NCBI RefSeq assembly: GCF_901000735.1
Contig: NC_081547.1
Location: forward strand, 13,366,091 to 13,430,090
DNA: 64,000 bases
Direction: 5' to 3'
From: Corylus avellana
Taxonomy: Eukaryota; Streptophyta; Magnoliopsida; Fagales; Betulaceae
Below, piece by piece: positions 43,304-54,646 of the stretch. The first letter of the stretch is position 1, and each line of letters begins with the position of its first letter. Both the position numbers and the translations under genes were made by a program. The notes beneath the pieces are model-generated. The model saw nothing but the letters and a program-made list of their open reading frames with translations. It ran no database searches and was not told the DNA's origin.

Positions 43304-44651
43304 GAGCATTCACAATGGAAGAGTAAAATATTGTTGAAAATAATTTTGGATAGTGCACAAATTCTCATTGATATAAGATCATTATAATCTAAAAATTAAC
43401 AATAAAATAAATAAAATACAAGAGATGAAAAGTAGAGTATGACAATATCTCACAATGTGCTATAGAATCACGAAAGAGCGTTGCCCTTAAAAGTTGATTC
43501 GTGCCTCCTAGAGTGTATAACTCGGTGCGATCGGATCCTTTGACATGCAACCTCCCAGGATTAGACTATAGCGTCTAACTTCGTTAAGGACGCACTTCCA
43601 ATAACGAAAGTAATAGAACAACCCAAATTTTGTTTTGTAGAGCAACATTTTCATAATCGAAAAACATAGAAAAGTAACATATATATATATATATATATAT
43701 ATCAAGTGCTCTTTTTGAGTCTCACATAAAACTGGAAAGTTGGCTTAATATATATATATATCAAGTTCTATATATAAGTGAACTTCATTTTCTTCTTTTA
43801 ACGTAAGAATGCCATTATTGCCATATGTTATTTTTTCTAAGAAAATCTTTATGACCAATGGTCAAAACGTTTTGCAATTCTCTCTCTTTAAAGCAACAAT
43901 CAAAACGTTAGAAAATTAATATGTAAGGATCAAACGGTCAAACAAAAATCAATGAAAACATCATACCAAGCGGTTAAAACAAATCTAACATTTGTAAAAC
44001 CTTTTAATGACCCAACGGTCAAAACCGCAAAAACCCATTAAAATAGAATTTTGTTTTCCTTCATTAAAACTCATGAAAAGTTTTAATATCAAACGGTAAT
44101 AACAAATATTAAGTAATAATAAACCATAACTGAATAATAAAGATTGTTTGTAACATCACAACAAATATTACTTTCATCTAAAATGACTCTTCAAATTTAT
44201 AAAAAAAACCCCTATATTGGATTAGCAAAAAAAGAAAAAAAAAATGGATATTTGATTGGAAGAACCAAAACAAAAATATAAATGTAGCAGCACTTTTCAA
44301 AGGAGTCATTTTATTTTATATTGTTTCTCTCACCTGTTTTCTCTTTTTCTCAATTCTTTTCCCACCTTTCAAGGGTTGATCGGCTGTTTTTGGTGTTTTT
44401 TTTTTTTTCATGAAAATGGTTTTTTGAATTAAAATTAATAAAAAATTAAAAATAAAATATAATAAAAAAAATGAGTTAATCAAAAAAAATAAAATAGATA
44501 TATAACTTATCAAAAAAAAAAAAAAAAGGAATAATAGAAATATAGCTAATCAAATGTAGAGACATTTAAAAATTTATTAGTTAAACTAGATAAAAATGAA
44601 TTTTGAGGAGCCATTTTGCATAAAAATTTGGCTCTTCTATTATGAATGCTC
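43304..44651. mobile_element. TIR element, 1.35 kb, non-autonomous, superfamily unassigned
   Basis: Terminal inverted repeats GAGCATTCACAATGGAAGAG on the left and CTCTTCTATTATGAATGCTC on the right match at 18 of 20 positions. The interior is AT-rich and non-coding, with (TA)n at 43678-43704. The flanks TAA and CAA give no clean duplication, so I do not choose between PIF/Harbinger-like and hAT-like origins. Confidence 0.78.
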
Positions 44652-44943
44652 CAAGGCTTGTTTTCATAAAAGCATGGAATAGAGAATTAAATTCTCGAGT
44701 ACCTATTATTTGGAGAAGATTGGGCTAAAGAAAATTAATTCCTATGCATAGTTCATATAAAAGGAGCATTGGGCTAATGGGATAAAACCAAAGACCAAAC
44801 ATTGATGCATTGGAGCATTGGGCTTCAAGTAAGAAGGCTAAGGTAAAAACCCTAGCCCTAGTAGGGGCATGGGGAGAATTAATTCTCCCCATTGCCAACC
44901 GCTACAAGGGAATTTTAATCCCCTTAATTGGTCGTGTATCTTG

Positions 44944-46410
44944 TCCCTAATGGGTAGTTCAATTGGCTGTGGACTAGGGGCGGAACCAGGATTTTGAGTG
45001 TTTTTTTTTTTTTAATTAAAAGGGTAGGCTGGAGATATCAATTGTGACTATCTTATTTGGGTGTGAACATAGTACCAACTACCGAACTTATATAATTTCA
45101 TAGTAAATCACAAGTCATTTTTGTTAGAATTTTATTATAATTTTTATTACCACTAACATGTGAAAGAATGACAAATAAATTAATGAATTAAAACCCATCA
45201 AATTAACCAACAATGAAAGCTAAAAACAAAACTTGTATAACATCAATATACAGTAAATACTTATTCAAAATCTTAATCTTATGGCATTACAAACACACAT
45301 TAGCATAAATTATTAGCAATATAAACTAAGCACAATCTATATGATTCAAGAAAAATGATACCTTTGAGCATGAATTGTTTCTCCTAACAAAATGCCGTGA
45401 AGCTCCCAACTACAATAATGCTGAGCATGAGAGTATGAGACAAGCCAAAACAATGATGCAGCCTGCAATAATTAAGATAACCCAAATTTTAATCCTATGC
45501 AATCTCAAATTAGATAAGTCAAAATGTTAATTTTAATCTTTAACAAGTAAGCTATGAAAATTATGTAGAAGAAAAAAGAAAATATGAGAGTCTGAGACAA
45601 GCCAAATCCACTCCGGTGAGGGCTCTCTCTCTCCATACGTGAATCTGGAAATACCCAAATCCAGCAAAAACCCAGTAATTGCCGTTTCTTCGTATTTCCC
45701 CGCCATGTGACTTAGCAAGCTGCTGTGTCTCTCTCTTCATTACCCATTCTTCCTCTTCTTTCTTTATTATTTCTAAGCCTATTTTTCTTTTGAGTCATCT
45801 TCGACTTGGCAGGGACTTTGCCAGTGGAGCAAATCTGAGTCTTATCTCTCTCTCTTGCTCATATTCGAGTGTGGCATTCAAAAACCAGACACCCAAATCA
45901 AGTTGATACGATGAGAAGCTGATCTTGAAGCATTTGGGTGATGGATGCTTGAATTCACCTTCAGTGATTTGAAGTAGAATTTCTTGTTTTGGTGAAAATG
46001 GGGATTCATCGTCTTCGAGTGCAGCCAAAGCTACTCAAAAGGAATAAAAAATTATTTAGGGGACAATTTAAGAATTTTTTGGTGAGAGAGAGAGAGTGCT
46101 GAAGAAAAATAAAAAATTAAAAAATTAAAAAAAATTAAAAATAAAAATTTGGTGGGACAATTTGTTTGAAGAATTTTTTGTGAGAGAGTTTTGGGGGGAC
46201 ATCTTCAGTAATTTGGGGGGACAAATTTCGAAATTTGGGGATATATATAAAATTTCACATGCTAATATAAAATTTTTGAAAACTTTGTCCCCCCACTCAT
46301 CAATGTATGTCCGCCCCTGTTGTGGATCACGCCTGATGAAGCGGAGATCATTAGTTCGAATCTCTCCTCGATCTCTCTTTTCTTGTATGAACATGTCAAA
46401 AAAAAAAAAA
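44944..46410 (+). mobile_element. tRNA-derived SINE, interrupted by hAT-3
   Basis: Without the hAT the SINE is about 114 bp. Its head has an RNA polymerase III A box TAGTTCAATTGG (44955-44966), and after the insertion a B box AGTTCGAATCT (about 46353). It ends in a 13-bp poly-A (46398-46410). The flanks TGGTCGTGTATCTTG (44929-44943) and TGGTCGTGTATCCTTG (46411-46426) form a 15-bp target-site duplication with one extra base. Confidence 0.9.
44975..46319. mobile_element. hAT-3 inserted in the tRNA-related part of the SINE
   Basis: Ends are TAGGGGCGGA on the left and the complement of CAGGGGCGGA on the right. The 8-bp duplications CTGTGGAC (44967-44974) and TTGTGGAT (46320-46327) differ only by two C/T changes. 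The element is 1345 bp and without transposase. Frames at 45533-46028 on the minus strand might be captured sequence but are unrecognised. Confidence 0.9.
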
Positions 46411-46929
46411 TGGTCGTGTATCCTTGCTAGACAAGGATTCTAGAAGCTCTTTTTACCACATCTCCAAGTAAACCTAAATCTAGAAATAGAGGACCACGTA
46501 TAAGCAGAAGAGTATAGCTGTGATAATTAAATATAGAGAGCTAAAACTCTACCTAAGTTTTGTTCTTATTTTATGCTTCTAGTTTATTATTAAAGTAATT
46601 GAGAATAGTTTGTGAACCCATACTCACGATCATACTCAATCATCAAAAAGAAGACTTGAAGATTTATACAAATCCCCAAGAACAAGTACTAGCCGTGTTC
46701 ATCATCAACATCCAACAAAAAGCAAACCAAGAAAATTAAAATAGCCTAATGTGCCTAGACGAGGCCGAAATTCTATGTAAATATCATATGCTTGTGTATT
46801 ATTTTTATAATCTACCCTTGTTTATCTTGAAGAAAAAGTCCATTGGAATTATTTTCTGTTGCGTATATTTTCATATGCAAGACCCCAACATTTAACTTGG
46901 TTGAATCACTACGAAAAAATAATCAATTT

Positions 46930-47260
46930 TTGACGTGACTACTGTAGACGATATTTTGTCACGTTAGTAATTACTGAAGTGGCAAAAAATGTCATGTCAG
47001 TAAATATTTTTCTGACATGGCAAAGTTGGCATCTCTGTAATTTCTGACATGGTATTTTAACACGTCAAAAATTTCTGGCGTGTAAAACTAGCACATCAGA
47101 AATTTCTGACATGTGAAACTAGCACGTCAAAAATTTCCGACGTGTGAAAATAGCACGTCAGAAATTTCTGACGTGCTATTTTCACACGTCAAAAATTTCT
47201 AACGTGCCAGTTTAACATGTCAAAAATTTCTAACGTGTTAAAATACTAGCATGCTAGAAA
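46930..47260. repeat. CACTA-2 left subterminal repeats
   Basis: About ten units of a ~24-30-bp repeat centred on GACGTG/CACGTC with AAAATTTCT spacers in both orientations, for example AAAATAGCACGTCAGAAATT followed by its complement at 47150-47195. Confidence 0.88.
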
Positions 47261-47474
47261 GTTTTTTTCTTTTTTTTTTCCTCCCCCGAGTTTCAACACA
47301 CCATGTGCACACCTTACAATTAATTAATTTTTACACTAACTATGAAAAAACGTTTTCTCTCTGGGTCAACCTAGAGTAGAAGTGAAATTTTCCACGTCTC
47401 TCAGATTGTGGAGTAGTACTACTGGTGCGTACTGCATTGTGAGATAGTATTGGAGAGTTGGAGTTATTCAAGTA

Positions 47475-49055
47475 ATAGCGGAGGACCTGGCAAAACTATG
47501 GGGAAAATTATCCCTTGATGAAGGGGAAGCAACGGAATTAGAGATCCAACCGCAGACGGTGGAGGAGGTCGTTTCCAGAGGCCAATTCTGTTTGGTGGGC
47601 AAACTGCTATCGGAGCGTTACGTGGGCAAAGTGGTGATCAAAAGAACTTTGATCAAAGGGTGGTGTCCTTCGGGTCATCTATTGTTTAAAGTTCTTGGAG
47701 AAAATCTCTTTTTACTTGAGTTTGAGAATGAATGGGACAAGATAAGAGTATTGGAGGGTAGGCCATGGATTTTTGAGGGAATCCTTTTCTCAATCGAAGA
47801 TTTTGACGGCTTATCGCCTCCATCTGAGATCGGTTTTGAACACGCTGTTTTCTGGGTGAGAATGCGCAATCTTCCGTTGGTTTGTATGGGAAAGGAGGTT
47901 GGTCTCCAAATAGGGGCAACAGTGGGAACAGTGGAGGAAGTAGACACAGACGAGAATGGAGTGGGTTGGGGAGAGTTCCTACGAGTTCGTATACGAATTG
48001 ATATCACTAAGGCTCTGGCGAGAGGAAGAGTCATCAAGCTTCTTGGCAAACAGACTCTGATTGCGTTTCAATACGAGAAACTTCCCAAACACTATGATTG
48101 TGGTAAAATCTGGCATGGTCGGGAGGGGTGTCAAGTAAAAGGGGGACATAGGGCCAACGAGAAGGAGATGCAGTATGGCCCTTGGCTGCGTGTCCCGTCT
48201 CCACGCCGGAAGAGAGAGTTTTCACACTCTCATCAGCCGAAATGGAGGGAAGGCGAGAGGGGCCGGGGTCAAAAGGCTTCGGTGGGAGAGAGGGGAAGTG
48301 GAACAAGGGGCAGTAGATCCTCCGAGAACAGTGGAGGTGAGACGCCGCTCTCACAGACGGCAGACTTAACTCCTCCGGGGGGGCCGCGAAACAGGACAGA
48401 AGGTGGTGCTCCACCGATGGCGACGGAGGTGCACAATAATGAGCCAAGAATTATGACGGGCGAGATTTCAAGAACGTTAAATGCTGATCAGATCATAACG
48501 CCAATGAAGGAGCCAGGAATCACGGATTTGTTGGAAGTTGATGGTAACGGAAATCTGCATGCCGCGATGAAGGCTAATCAAGGAAGGAAAGAATCAAGTC
48601 TGGAATCGGAGAAGGTGGCATTTTTAAAAGGAAAATTCGAACAAATTTTCTCCAATGTGAGCATTAATGATGGAACAGCTGGTACATGCAAAGAAGGGAA
48701 CTTTCCTAAGGCAGGAAATATGCCACCTGGTCAAGCAACGGGCAGAATGGGATTGGAGAAGAGTGGAGGGCTGATTCAGGCAGGAGGTGGAAAAAATTCA
48801 CACGTGGAACCAACCTGGAAGAGACGTGCTAGGATTGGTATCCCAAACTCAAATGAGGTTCACACATCACCTTTGCATGGGAAGAGAACATTACTTGGGG
48901 TTAAAGAGGGAGCCAATAATGAAGCTCTCTCGAGCTCAAAGAGACGAATGAGAAACAAAAGTGCTACTGCTCTTGGGTTATACGATGAGAAGGAGGTTCA
49001 TTCTAATGGTTCGGGAGTGGCGGGGTCTGGATCACAGCCCCGCCGACCGGAATGA
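47475..49055 (+). pseudogene. LINE ORF1 (DUF4283, zinc knuckle), start codon lost
   Basis: The frame is open from about 47475: ATA in place of the expected ATG, then AEDLAKLWGKLSLDE, to the TGA at 49053-49055. Residues ~30-165 match DUF4283 (LSERYVGKVVIKRTLIKGWC, LEGRPWIFEGILFSIEDFDG). A zf-CCHC_4 site follows at about 48085, where the first Cys is replaced (HYDCGKIWHGREGC). The C-terminal half is basic and Ser/Gly-rich and probably binds RNA. ORF1 of this type forms the LINE ribonucleoprotein. Its stop overlaps the ORF2 start as ATGA. Confidence 0.88.
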
Positions 49056-49880
49056 AAATATTGTGTTGGAATTGTCGCGGGCTTGGGAACCCGGAGACAG
49101 TTCGTGAGCTTTGCCGGAAGGTAAAAGAGAAGTGTCCCGATATGGTTTTCCTCATGGAAACCAAACTCCGTAATAATAAAATGGCGGTGATCAAACAAAG
49201 AGCTGGTTTTGAAAATTTGCTAGCGGTGGATAGTGTAGGAAGAAGTGGAGGTTTGGCGTTGCTTTGGAAGGAAGGATTAGGTGTTGAAATCCAAAACTAT
49301 AGTCAGAGGCATATTAATGCCATCGTGTCAACACCCACAATTGGACCATGGACGTTCACTGGATTTTACGGGCACCCGGAGTGGCATAAGAGGAGTGAAG
49401 GTTGGAGCCTAATGAGACACCTAAAGCCCTAGCACCCGGACCCTGGGTGTGCGCAGGGGATTTCAATGAAATCCTTGATCATTTCGAAAAGGTAGGAGGG
49501 AAACGACGGCCGAATTACCTTATGGAAAAGTTTAGGGACACTCTTGATTTTTGTGCTCTACATGAGGTTGAGAGACAGGGTCCACTGTGCACATGGAATA
49601 ATGGGCGAGATGCGGAAAGCTTCACGATGGAGAAGCTCGATAGGGTGGTGGCTAACCATGCATGGATGGTCTGGTTCCCTAAAGTGGAAGTTTCCACTCA
49701 AGTTGCTATTTTTTCAGATCATCTTCCACTTTTTATCGACATATATGGGGGTACAGAATTTTGTAGAAGAAGGCGGAGATTCCGGTATGAAGCAAAATGG
49801 GCAGAAATAATGAGTGCAAAGAAGTCATCAAAAAAATTTGGCGGGTCAAGACTCCTCATCCAGGGAATTGGAATTCAGTG
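49052..49880 (+). pseudogene. LINE ORF2: AP-type endonuclease domain
   Basis: Starts at ATG 49052, overlapping the ORF1 stop, with MKILCWNCRGLGNPETVREL. Endonuclease motifs follow: MVFLMETKLRNNK (catalytic Glu), GPWVCAGDFNEILDHFEKVG (metal-binding D/N pair), GPLCTWNNGRDAESFTMEKL (after the usual FTW motif) and IFSDHLPLFI (catalytic SDH). Frameshifts at about 49425 and 49850 split it into three frames. The domain nicks target DNA for target-primed reverse transcription. Confidence 0.92.
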
Positions 49881-51456
49881 AAAGGAAAATTAAATGCCAG
49901 CAAGCAGGGTATGTTGGAGTGGCAGAGGAAGAATGGGAGGCATGTGGAACAGAAAATAAAGCAACTCTCTGCAGAATTGCTTACTGCCCAATCAAGTTCA
50001 GAAGCCACGGCTAGCCATAAAATTTCCAGACTTAAATCTGAATTGGCGGCGACACAATCTGAAGATGACCTCTATTGGCGACAAAGAGCGAAGGAAGCTT
50101 GGCTGAAATTTGGGGACAAGAACTCTAGGTACTTTCACGCCTGTGCAAGTCAAAAGAAAAAATCAAGCAGGCTGTTGGAAATTTCAGATACTCAAGGAAG
50201 TAGATGGGACACCCAAACAAGCATTGGTGATGCTTTTGTCCGATACTTTCAAGAGCTGTTCACCACTAGTGGACCTAGACAATTGGAGCCAGTCCTAACG
50301 TCCATGGAACCATGCGTCACACCAGCCATGAACGACTCACTTCTATAGGAGTTCACGGCTGAAGAGGTGGGGAGAGCACTCATGCAAATGGACCCCCTAA
50401 AAGCACCTGGCCCGGATGGTTTTTCAGCTAGTTTTTTCCAAAAAAATTGGGCATCTATTGGAGGAGAGGTTAGCCAAAATGTAATCCATTTTTTAAATAA
50501 TGGTTGCCTGAATAAAGAACTCAATTTGACGTATATTGCTTTAATTCCGAAAAATGCTAACCCATCTTGTGTGACCGAATTCCGGCCAATTAGTCTATGC
50601 AATGTACTTTATAAGCTGATATCCAAAACCCTTGCAAATAGACTCAAAGTGGTGCTCCTTGAAATCATTTCTAATACTCAAAGTGCATTCATACCTGGCC
50701 GACTTATAACGGACAACATTTTGGCCGCTTATGAGACGTTACATACGATGCACTCGAGGATGTGGGGTAAAGTGGGTTATATGGCTGTAAAGCTCGATAT
50801 GAGCAAAGCCTATGACAGGGTGGAATGGGATTTTTTGGAGGCTGTTATGTGTCGGATGGGCTTTGATAGGCGATGGATCAACATGATTATGATGTGTGTG
50901 AGCTCAGTTACCTATGAGGTCCTTGTGAACGGATCCCCTACAGGCAAGATTACCCCCTCAAGGGGTATCCGTCAAGGGGATCCCATTTCACCTTATTTGT
51001 TTTTGTTATGTGCAGAAGCTCTCAGTTCCCTTTTAGCACAGGCCGAAAGAAATGGTGATTTGCCCGGCGTCCCTACTTCCAAAAAAGGACCTCGGATAAA
51101 CCACCTTTTCTTTGCAGACGATAGCTTACTTTTTGGTAAGGCGACCCCGACTCATTGGCATCGCTTGACAAAAATTCTATCTATGTACGAGAAGGCATCT
51201 GGGCAACGGTTAAATCAGGCCAAAACGTCGATATTCTTTAGTCGCAATACTCCCCCGGAACAGAAGAAGGCGATATTGGAATTGTCTTGGATTTCAGAAA
51301 ATCAGAGATATGACAAGTACCTTGGCCTACCGGCTCTTGTAGGCAAATCCCGCAATCAGGCATTCAAAGGCATTAAAGACAAAGTAAGTCGACGCCTTGG
51401 AGATTGGAAAGTAAAATTGTTGTCACAGGCTGGAAAGGAGATCTTACTCAAAGCGG
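49881..51456 (+). pseudogene. LINE ORF2: reverse transcriptase domain, cut off by element C
   Basis: A linker helix (WRQRAKEAWLKFGDKNSRYF) leads into the reverse transcriptase: MDPLKAPGPDGFSASFFQKN, FRPISLCNVLYKLISKTLAN, QSAFIPGRLITDNILAAYET, KLDMSKAYDRVEWDFLEAVM, SRGIRQGDPISPYLFLLCAE and the catalytic FADD of INHLFFADDSLLF. A stop at 50346-50348 interrupts it. The thumb region ends in LLSQAGKEILLKAV at about 51456, where the primer-binding site of element C begins. The active-site residues are intact. Confidence 0.94.
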
Positions 51457-51461
51457 TTTTT

Positions 51462-51479
51462 TGGCGCCGTTGCCGGGGA
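51462..51479 (+). promoter_or_regulatory. Primer-binding site of element C
   Basis: TGGCGCCGTTGCCGGGGA is the standard primer-binding site of plant Athila/Tat elements, complementary to the 3' end of a plant tRNA (usually given as tRNA-Asp). It immediately follows truncated LINE sequence. Confidence 0.92.
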
Positions 51480-51886
51480 ATTGTTTATTTTTTGAAACCA
51501 ATTTATTTCTAGATCCGTTTTATTCTTCTACTAGTTATAATTAGGATTTTATTTTTCTGCAATTTGTTTTGTTTTATTTGTGTTACTAATACAAATTTTT
51601 TTTTTTAAAAAAAAAAGATTTTTCTTTTTGTTTTTTGTTGTTGTTTTGTTTGTGTTACAGCCCTGCTACGATCGAGCACACTTTTAGCCAAGACAGCAAC
51701 CGCAATAGTTCAGTAGATTTTTGCCAAAATCTTTTGGTCCTTTTTTGTGAGTTTTTAGTTTCTGTTTAAATTAATTTCTGCTTGCAATTGTGTTTAGTTA
51801 GTTTAATATAATTTAATTTAGTTCAATTCATTTCAGTTTTTAGTTTATTAGTTTGTTAGCTTGTTAGCTTGTTAGTTCCTATTTGC

Positions 51887-52678
51887 ATGTTCGGTCGTAG
51901 GGCTTTAAATCTGGAGTTAAACGCTTTTGATCCTGAAATTGAAAGAACAGCGAGAGAGAATCTAAGACAGCCACCAAACTCACCCACCAATTCTCAAAGT
52001 TCCGAGTCTGATTTGGAAAAGTCTGTTAAGATGGGAGAACGAAATCAACCTAGATCCCTTAGGGAGCTGTTCGTACCCAACATTACCAACACACCGTCAT
52101 GTATAGTGTTGCCAGCTACTCGCTTCGAGCTGACGCCGAGTACAATAGGTCACCTTCCTGCATTTAGAGGATTAGAGAATGAGGATCCATATGTTCATGT
52201 GAGGATTTTTTTGGAAATTTGCGACATTGTTAATACACAAAATGCCCCAGCAGAAGCGGTGCACCTTCGGTTATTCCCTCTGTCCCTACATGATAGGGCG
52301 AAATCCTGGCTACTCAACAATAGGCCTAGATCTATCACTTCTTGGGATATGTTGCAAAGCAAGTTTTACCACAAGTTCTTCCCAATTTCCAAAATCAATG
52401 CCCTCCGTCTACAGATCACCAATTTCAGACAAAAAGAAGGGGAAAGATTCACCGATAGTTGGGAGAAGTTTAAAGAGCTTACTATAAAATGCCCACCCCA
52501 CGGGTTTGAGAATGAGGTGCTAGTTCAAATTTTCTATAGGGGACTAACACCAAGTGAGCGAAACTCGCTTGAGACGATGAATGGTAGAGAATTCTTAAGT
52601 CTTACTGGGGATGAAGCCTATAAAACTTTAGACGAAATGGCTGAACGAGGACAACAATGGGATTTTCAAGATAGTTAG
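51887..52678 (+). pseudogene. Element C gag, N-terminal capsid part
   Basis: ATG at 51887 (MFGRRALNLELNAFDPEIER). Retrotrans_gag runs over residues ~100-240: GLENEDPYVHVRIFLEICDI, LRLFPLSLHDRAKSWLLNNR, FYHKFFPISKINALRLQITN and ERFTDSWEKFKELTIKCPPH. The stop at 52676-52678 is followed by a second stop near 52707, probably CGA to TGA. The same protein then continues from 52721. Confidence 0.92.
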
Positions 52679-52720
52679 GACAGACAACAACCCACTCCCA
52701 AGACATGAGGCATTTATGAG

Positions 52721-54646
52721 GTGAGGAATGATGCTGAATTAAGGGAGGAGTTCAAGGTTCTCAGGCGTCAGTTTGACACTATGGTCTTAAACAAACCAGT
52801 GAATGTAGCAGATACTTACCAAGTTGATGCATGCGGGTTATGTGATAGTCAAACGCACTTCACTCAAAATTGCCCAACTTTGTCAACAGAGTACCCAACT
52901 GAGCAAGTCAATGCCTTCAATGACTGCAGAAAACCCACCACTAGACCGTTTTCTAAAACGTACAATCCAGGGTGGCGGAATCACCCAAATTTCTCTTGGA
53001 AGCAGAATCAACCATTGAACCAAAGAGATACCTCCACTCAAGCTCAAAATCAGTTCAGGCCATCTCACCAAGCTCAACCGCCTGTTTATCAGTCTACCAC
53101 TCAAGTGCCTGCACCACAGTCATCACTGGAAGACATGATGAAAGCATTCATGCAATCAATGGATAAGAACATACAAGAGATAAAGCAAGATATGAAGAAT
53201 ACTACCCTGAGCAATTCCCAAGATATACAAGAGCTAAAAGGTTTCACCAATCAAGCCGTACAGGAAATGAGGAATTCCAACATGGCCAACAACAGAGACA
53301 TACAAGAACTTAAGCAGGCTATGATCAAGGTAGAAGGACAAGTTGGCCAGATAGCAAATCAAGCGGGGGAAAGAGAAAGAGGGAAGTTCCCTAGTCAACC
53401 CGTGCCTAACCCAAAAGGGCAATTTGTGATTGGAAGTTCCTCTGCCTCTATGCATGGTCAGGAGCATGTACAAGCCATCACCACTATGAGGTCAGGCAAA
53501 CAGGTGGATAATCAAGTGGTCATGCCTGAAGAGGCCACTAAGGCTGCAGAAGAGAAGGAAAACCTGGACAAGCCTGCGGAAGACACAGGACCGGACATTG
53601 CCATTCCGATTACTGAGGATCCTTCCAAAAAGTATATACCCAAAGCTCCATATCCAGAAAGGCTGAAACCGCCAAAGAAGAGCTCGAAGTTCGATGATAT
53701 TTTGGAAGTGTTCAAGCAAGTGCAGATAAACATTCCATTCCTAGATGCCATCCAGCAAGTGCCTTCTTATGCCAAATTTCTGAAGGATTTGGTCACCATC
53801 AAGAGAAAGACGAACGTCCCCAAGAAAGCTTTTCTGACTGAGCAGGTCAGCTCTCTCTTGCAATACAAGATGCCTGTAAAGTATAAGGACCCTGGATGTC
53901 CTACCATTGCTTGCAAGATTGGTGACAATCGAGTTGAGAAAGCTCTGTTGGATTTGGGGGCCAGTGTAAATCTACTGCCATATTCAATATTTGTTCAGTT
54001 GGGATTGGGAGAGTTGAAATCCACTTCAATTACACTTCAGTTGGCTGACAGATCTGTGAAGGTTCCAAGGGGAATTATTGAAGACGTGCTGATCAAAGTT
54101 GATAAGTTCTACTACCCTGTGGACTTCATTGTCCTAGATACAGAGACGAAAAATGTAGAAATTCAAGTTCCAATCATATTAGGGCGTCCCTTTTTAGCTA
54201 CGGCTAATGCCCTAATCAACTGTAGAACTGAAGTCATGAAGATATCATTTGGAAACATGACAGTGGAACTGAACATCTTTGATATCAGCAAGCAGCCATT
54301 TGAGTATGAGGAGGTCAGAAGCACATGCTTAATTGAGGAGATAGTAGAGAAAACTGTCAATGAACCAGATATTGAAGACCCCTTGGGAGAATGCCTGATT
54401 GCACTGGAAAGTGACATGGCACTAGACACTTTATTGGAACAAGCTGATGCCTTGTTAGACTCAACGCCTGAGATAAAGATGGAGACTACAGAAATTACTT
54501 TGACATCGTCCCCTGATCCATCTTCATTAGCAGTTGAGCCTGTCAAGCGGGAGTTGAAGCCTCTACCAGACACCCTGAAGTACAAGTATCTGGATCCTAT
54601 AGAATCTCTGCCTGTGATCATTGCTGCAGATTTGGATAGTGATTAG
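52721..54646 (+). pseudogene. Element C gag C-terminus and aspartic protease (641 codons open)
   Basis: It begins with the rest of gag, including a CCHC knuckle CGLCDSQTHFTQNC at about 52833. A Gln-rich coiled region with repeated NSQDIQELK/NNRDIQELK follows, then the pre-protease segment INIPFLDAIQQVPSYAKFLK. The retropepsin has active site LLDLGASVNLLPY, then LADRSVKVPRGIIEDVLIKV and VPIILGRPFLATANALINC. The stop at 54644-54646 stands where relatives have a sense codon, probably Gln. Protease would release gag and pol products. Confidence 0.93.

Larger units (their letters stand above)
44652..46890 (+). repeat. LTR-like repeat (TGTTGGG family), copy 3, holding nested elements
   Basis: Shares GGAGCATTGGGCTTCAAG, AAACCCTAGCCCTAG and GCATGGGGAGAATTAATTCT with copy 2, and ends AAGACCCCAACA at 46890. 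A SINE (44944-46410) and a hAT inside that SINE (44975-46319) interrupt it. CACTA-2 starts 16 bp after its end. Confidence 0.6.

Noticed and set aside
45533..46028. Overlapping frames on both strands inside hAT-3, possibly a captured gene exon
   Set aside because: No recognised domain and short frames; kept as part of the non-autonomous hAT.
44955..46365. A genuine tRNA gene
   Set aside because: A and B boxes are present, but there is no cloverleaf and there is a poly-A tail with a 15-bp TSD, so it is a SINE.
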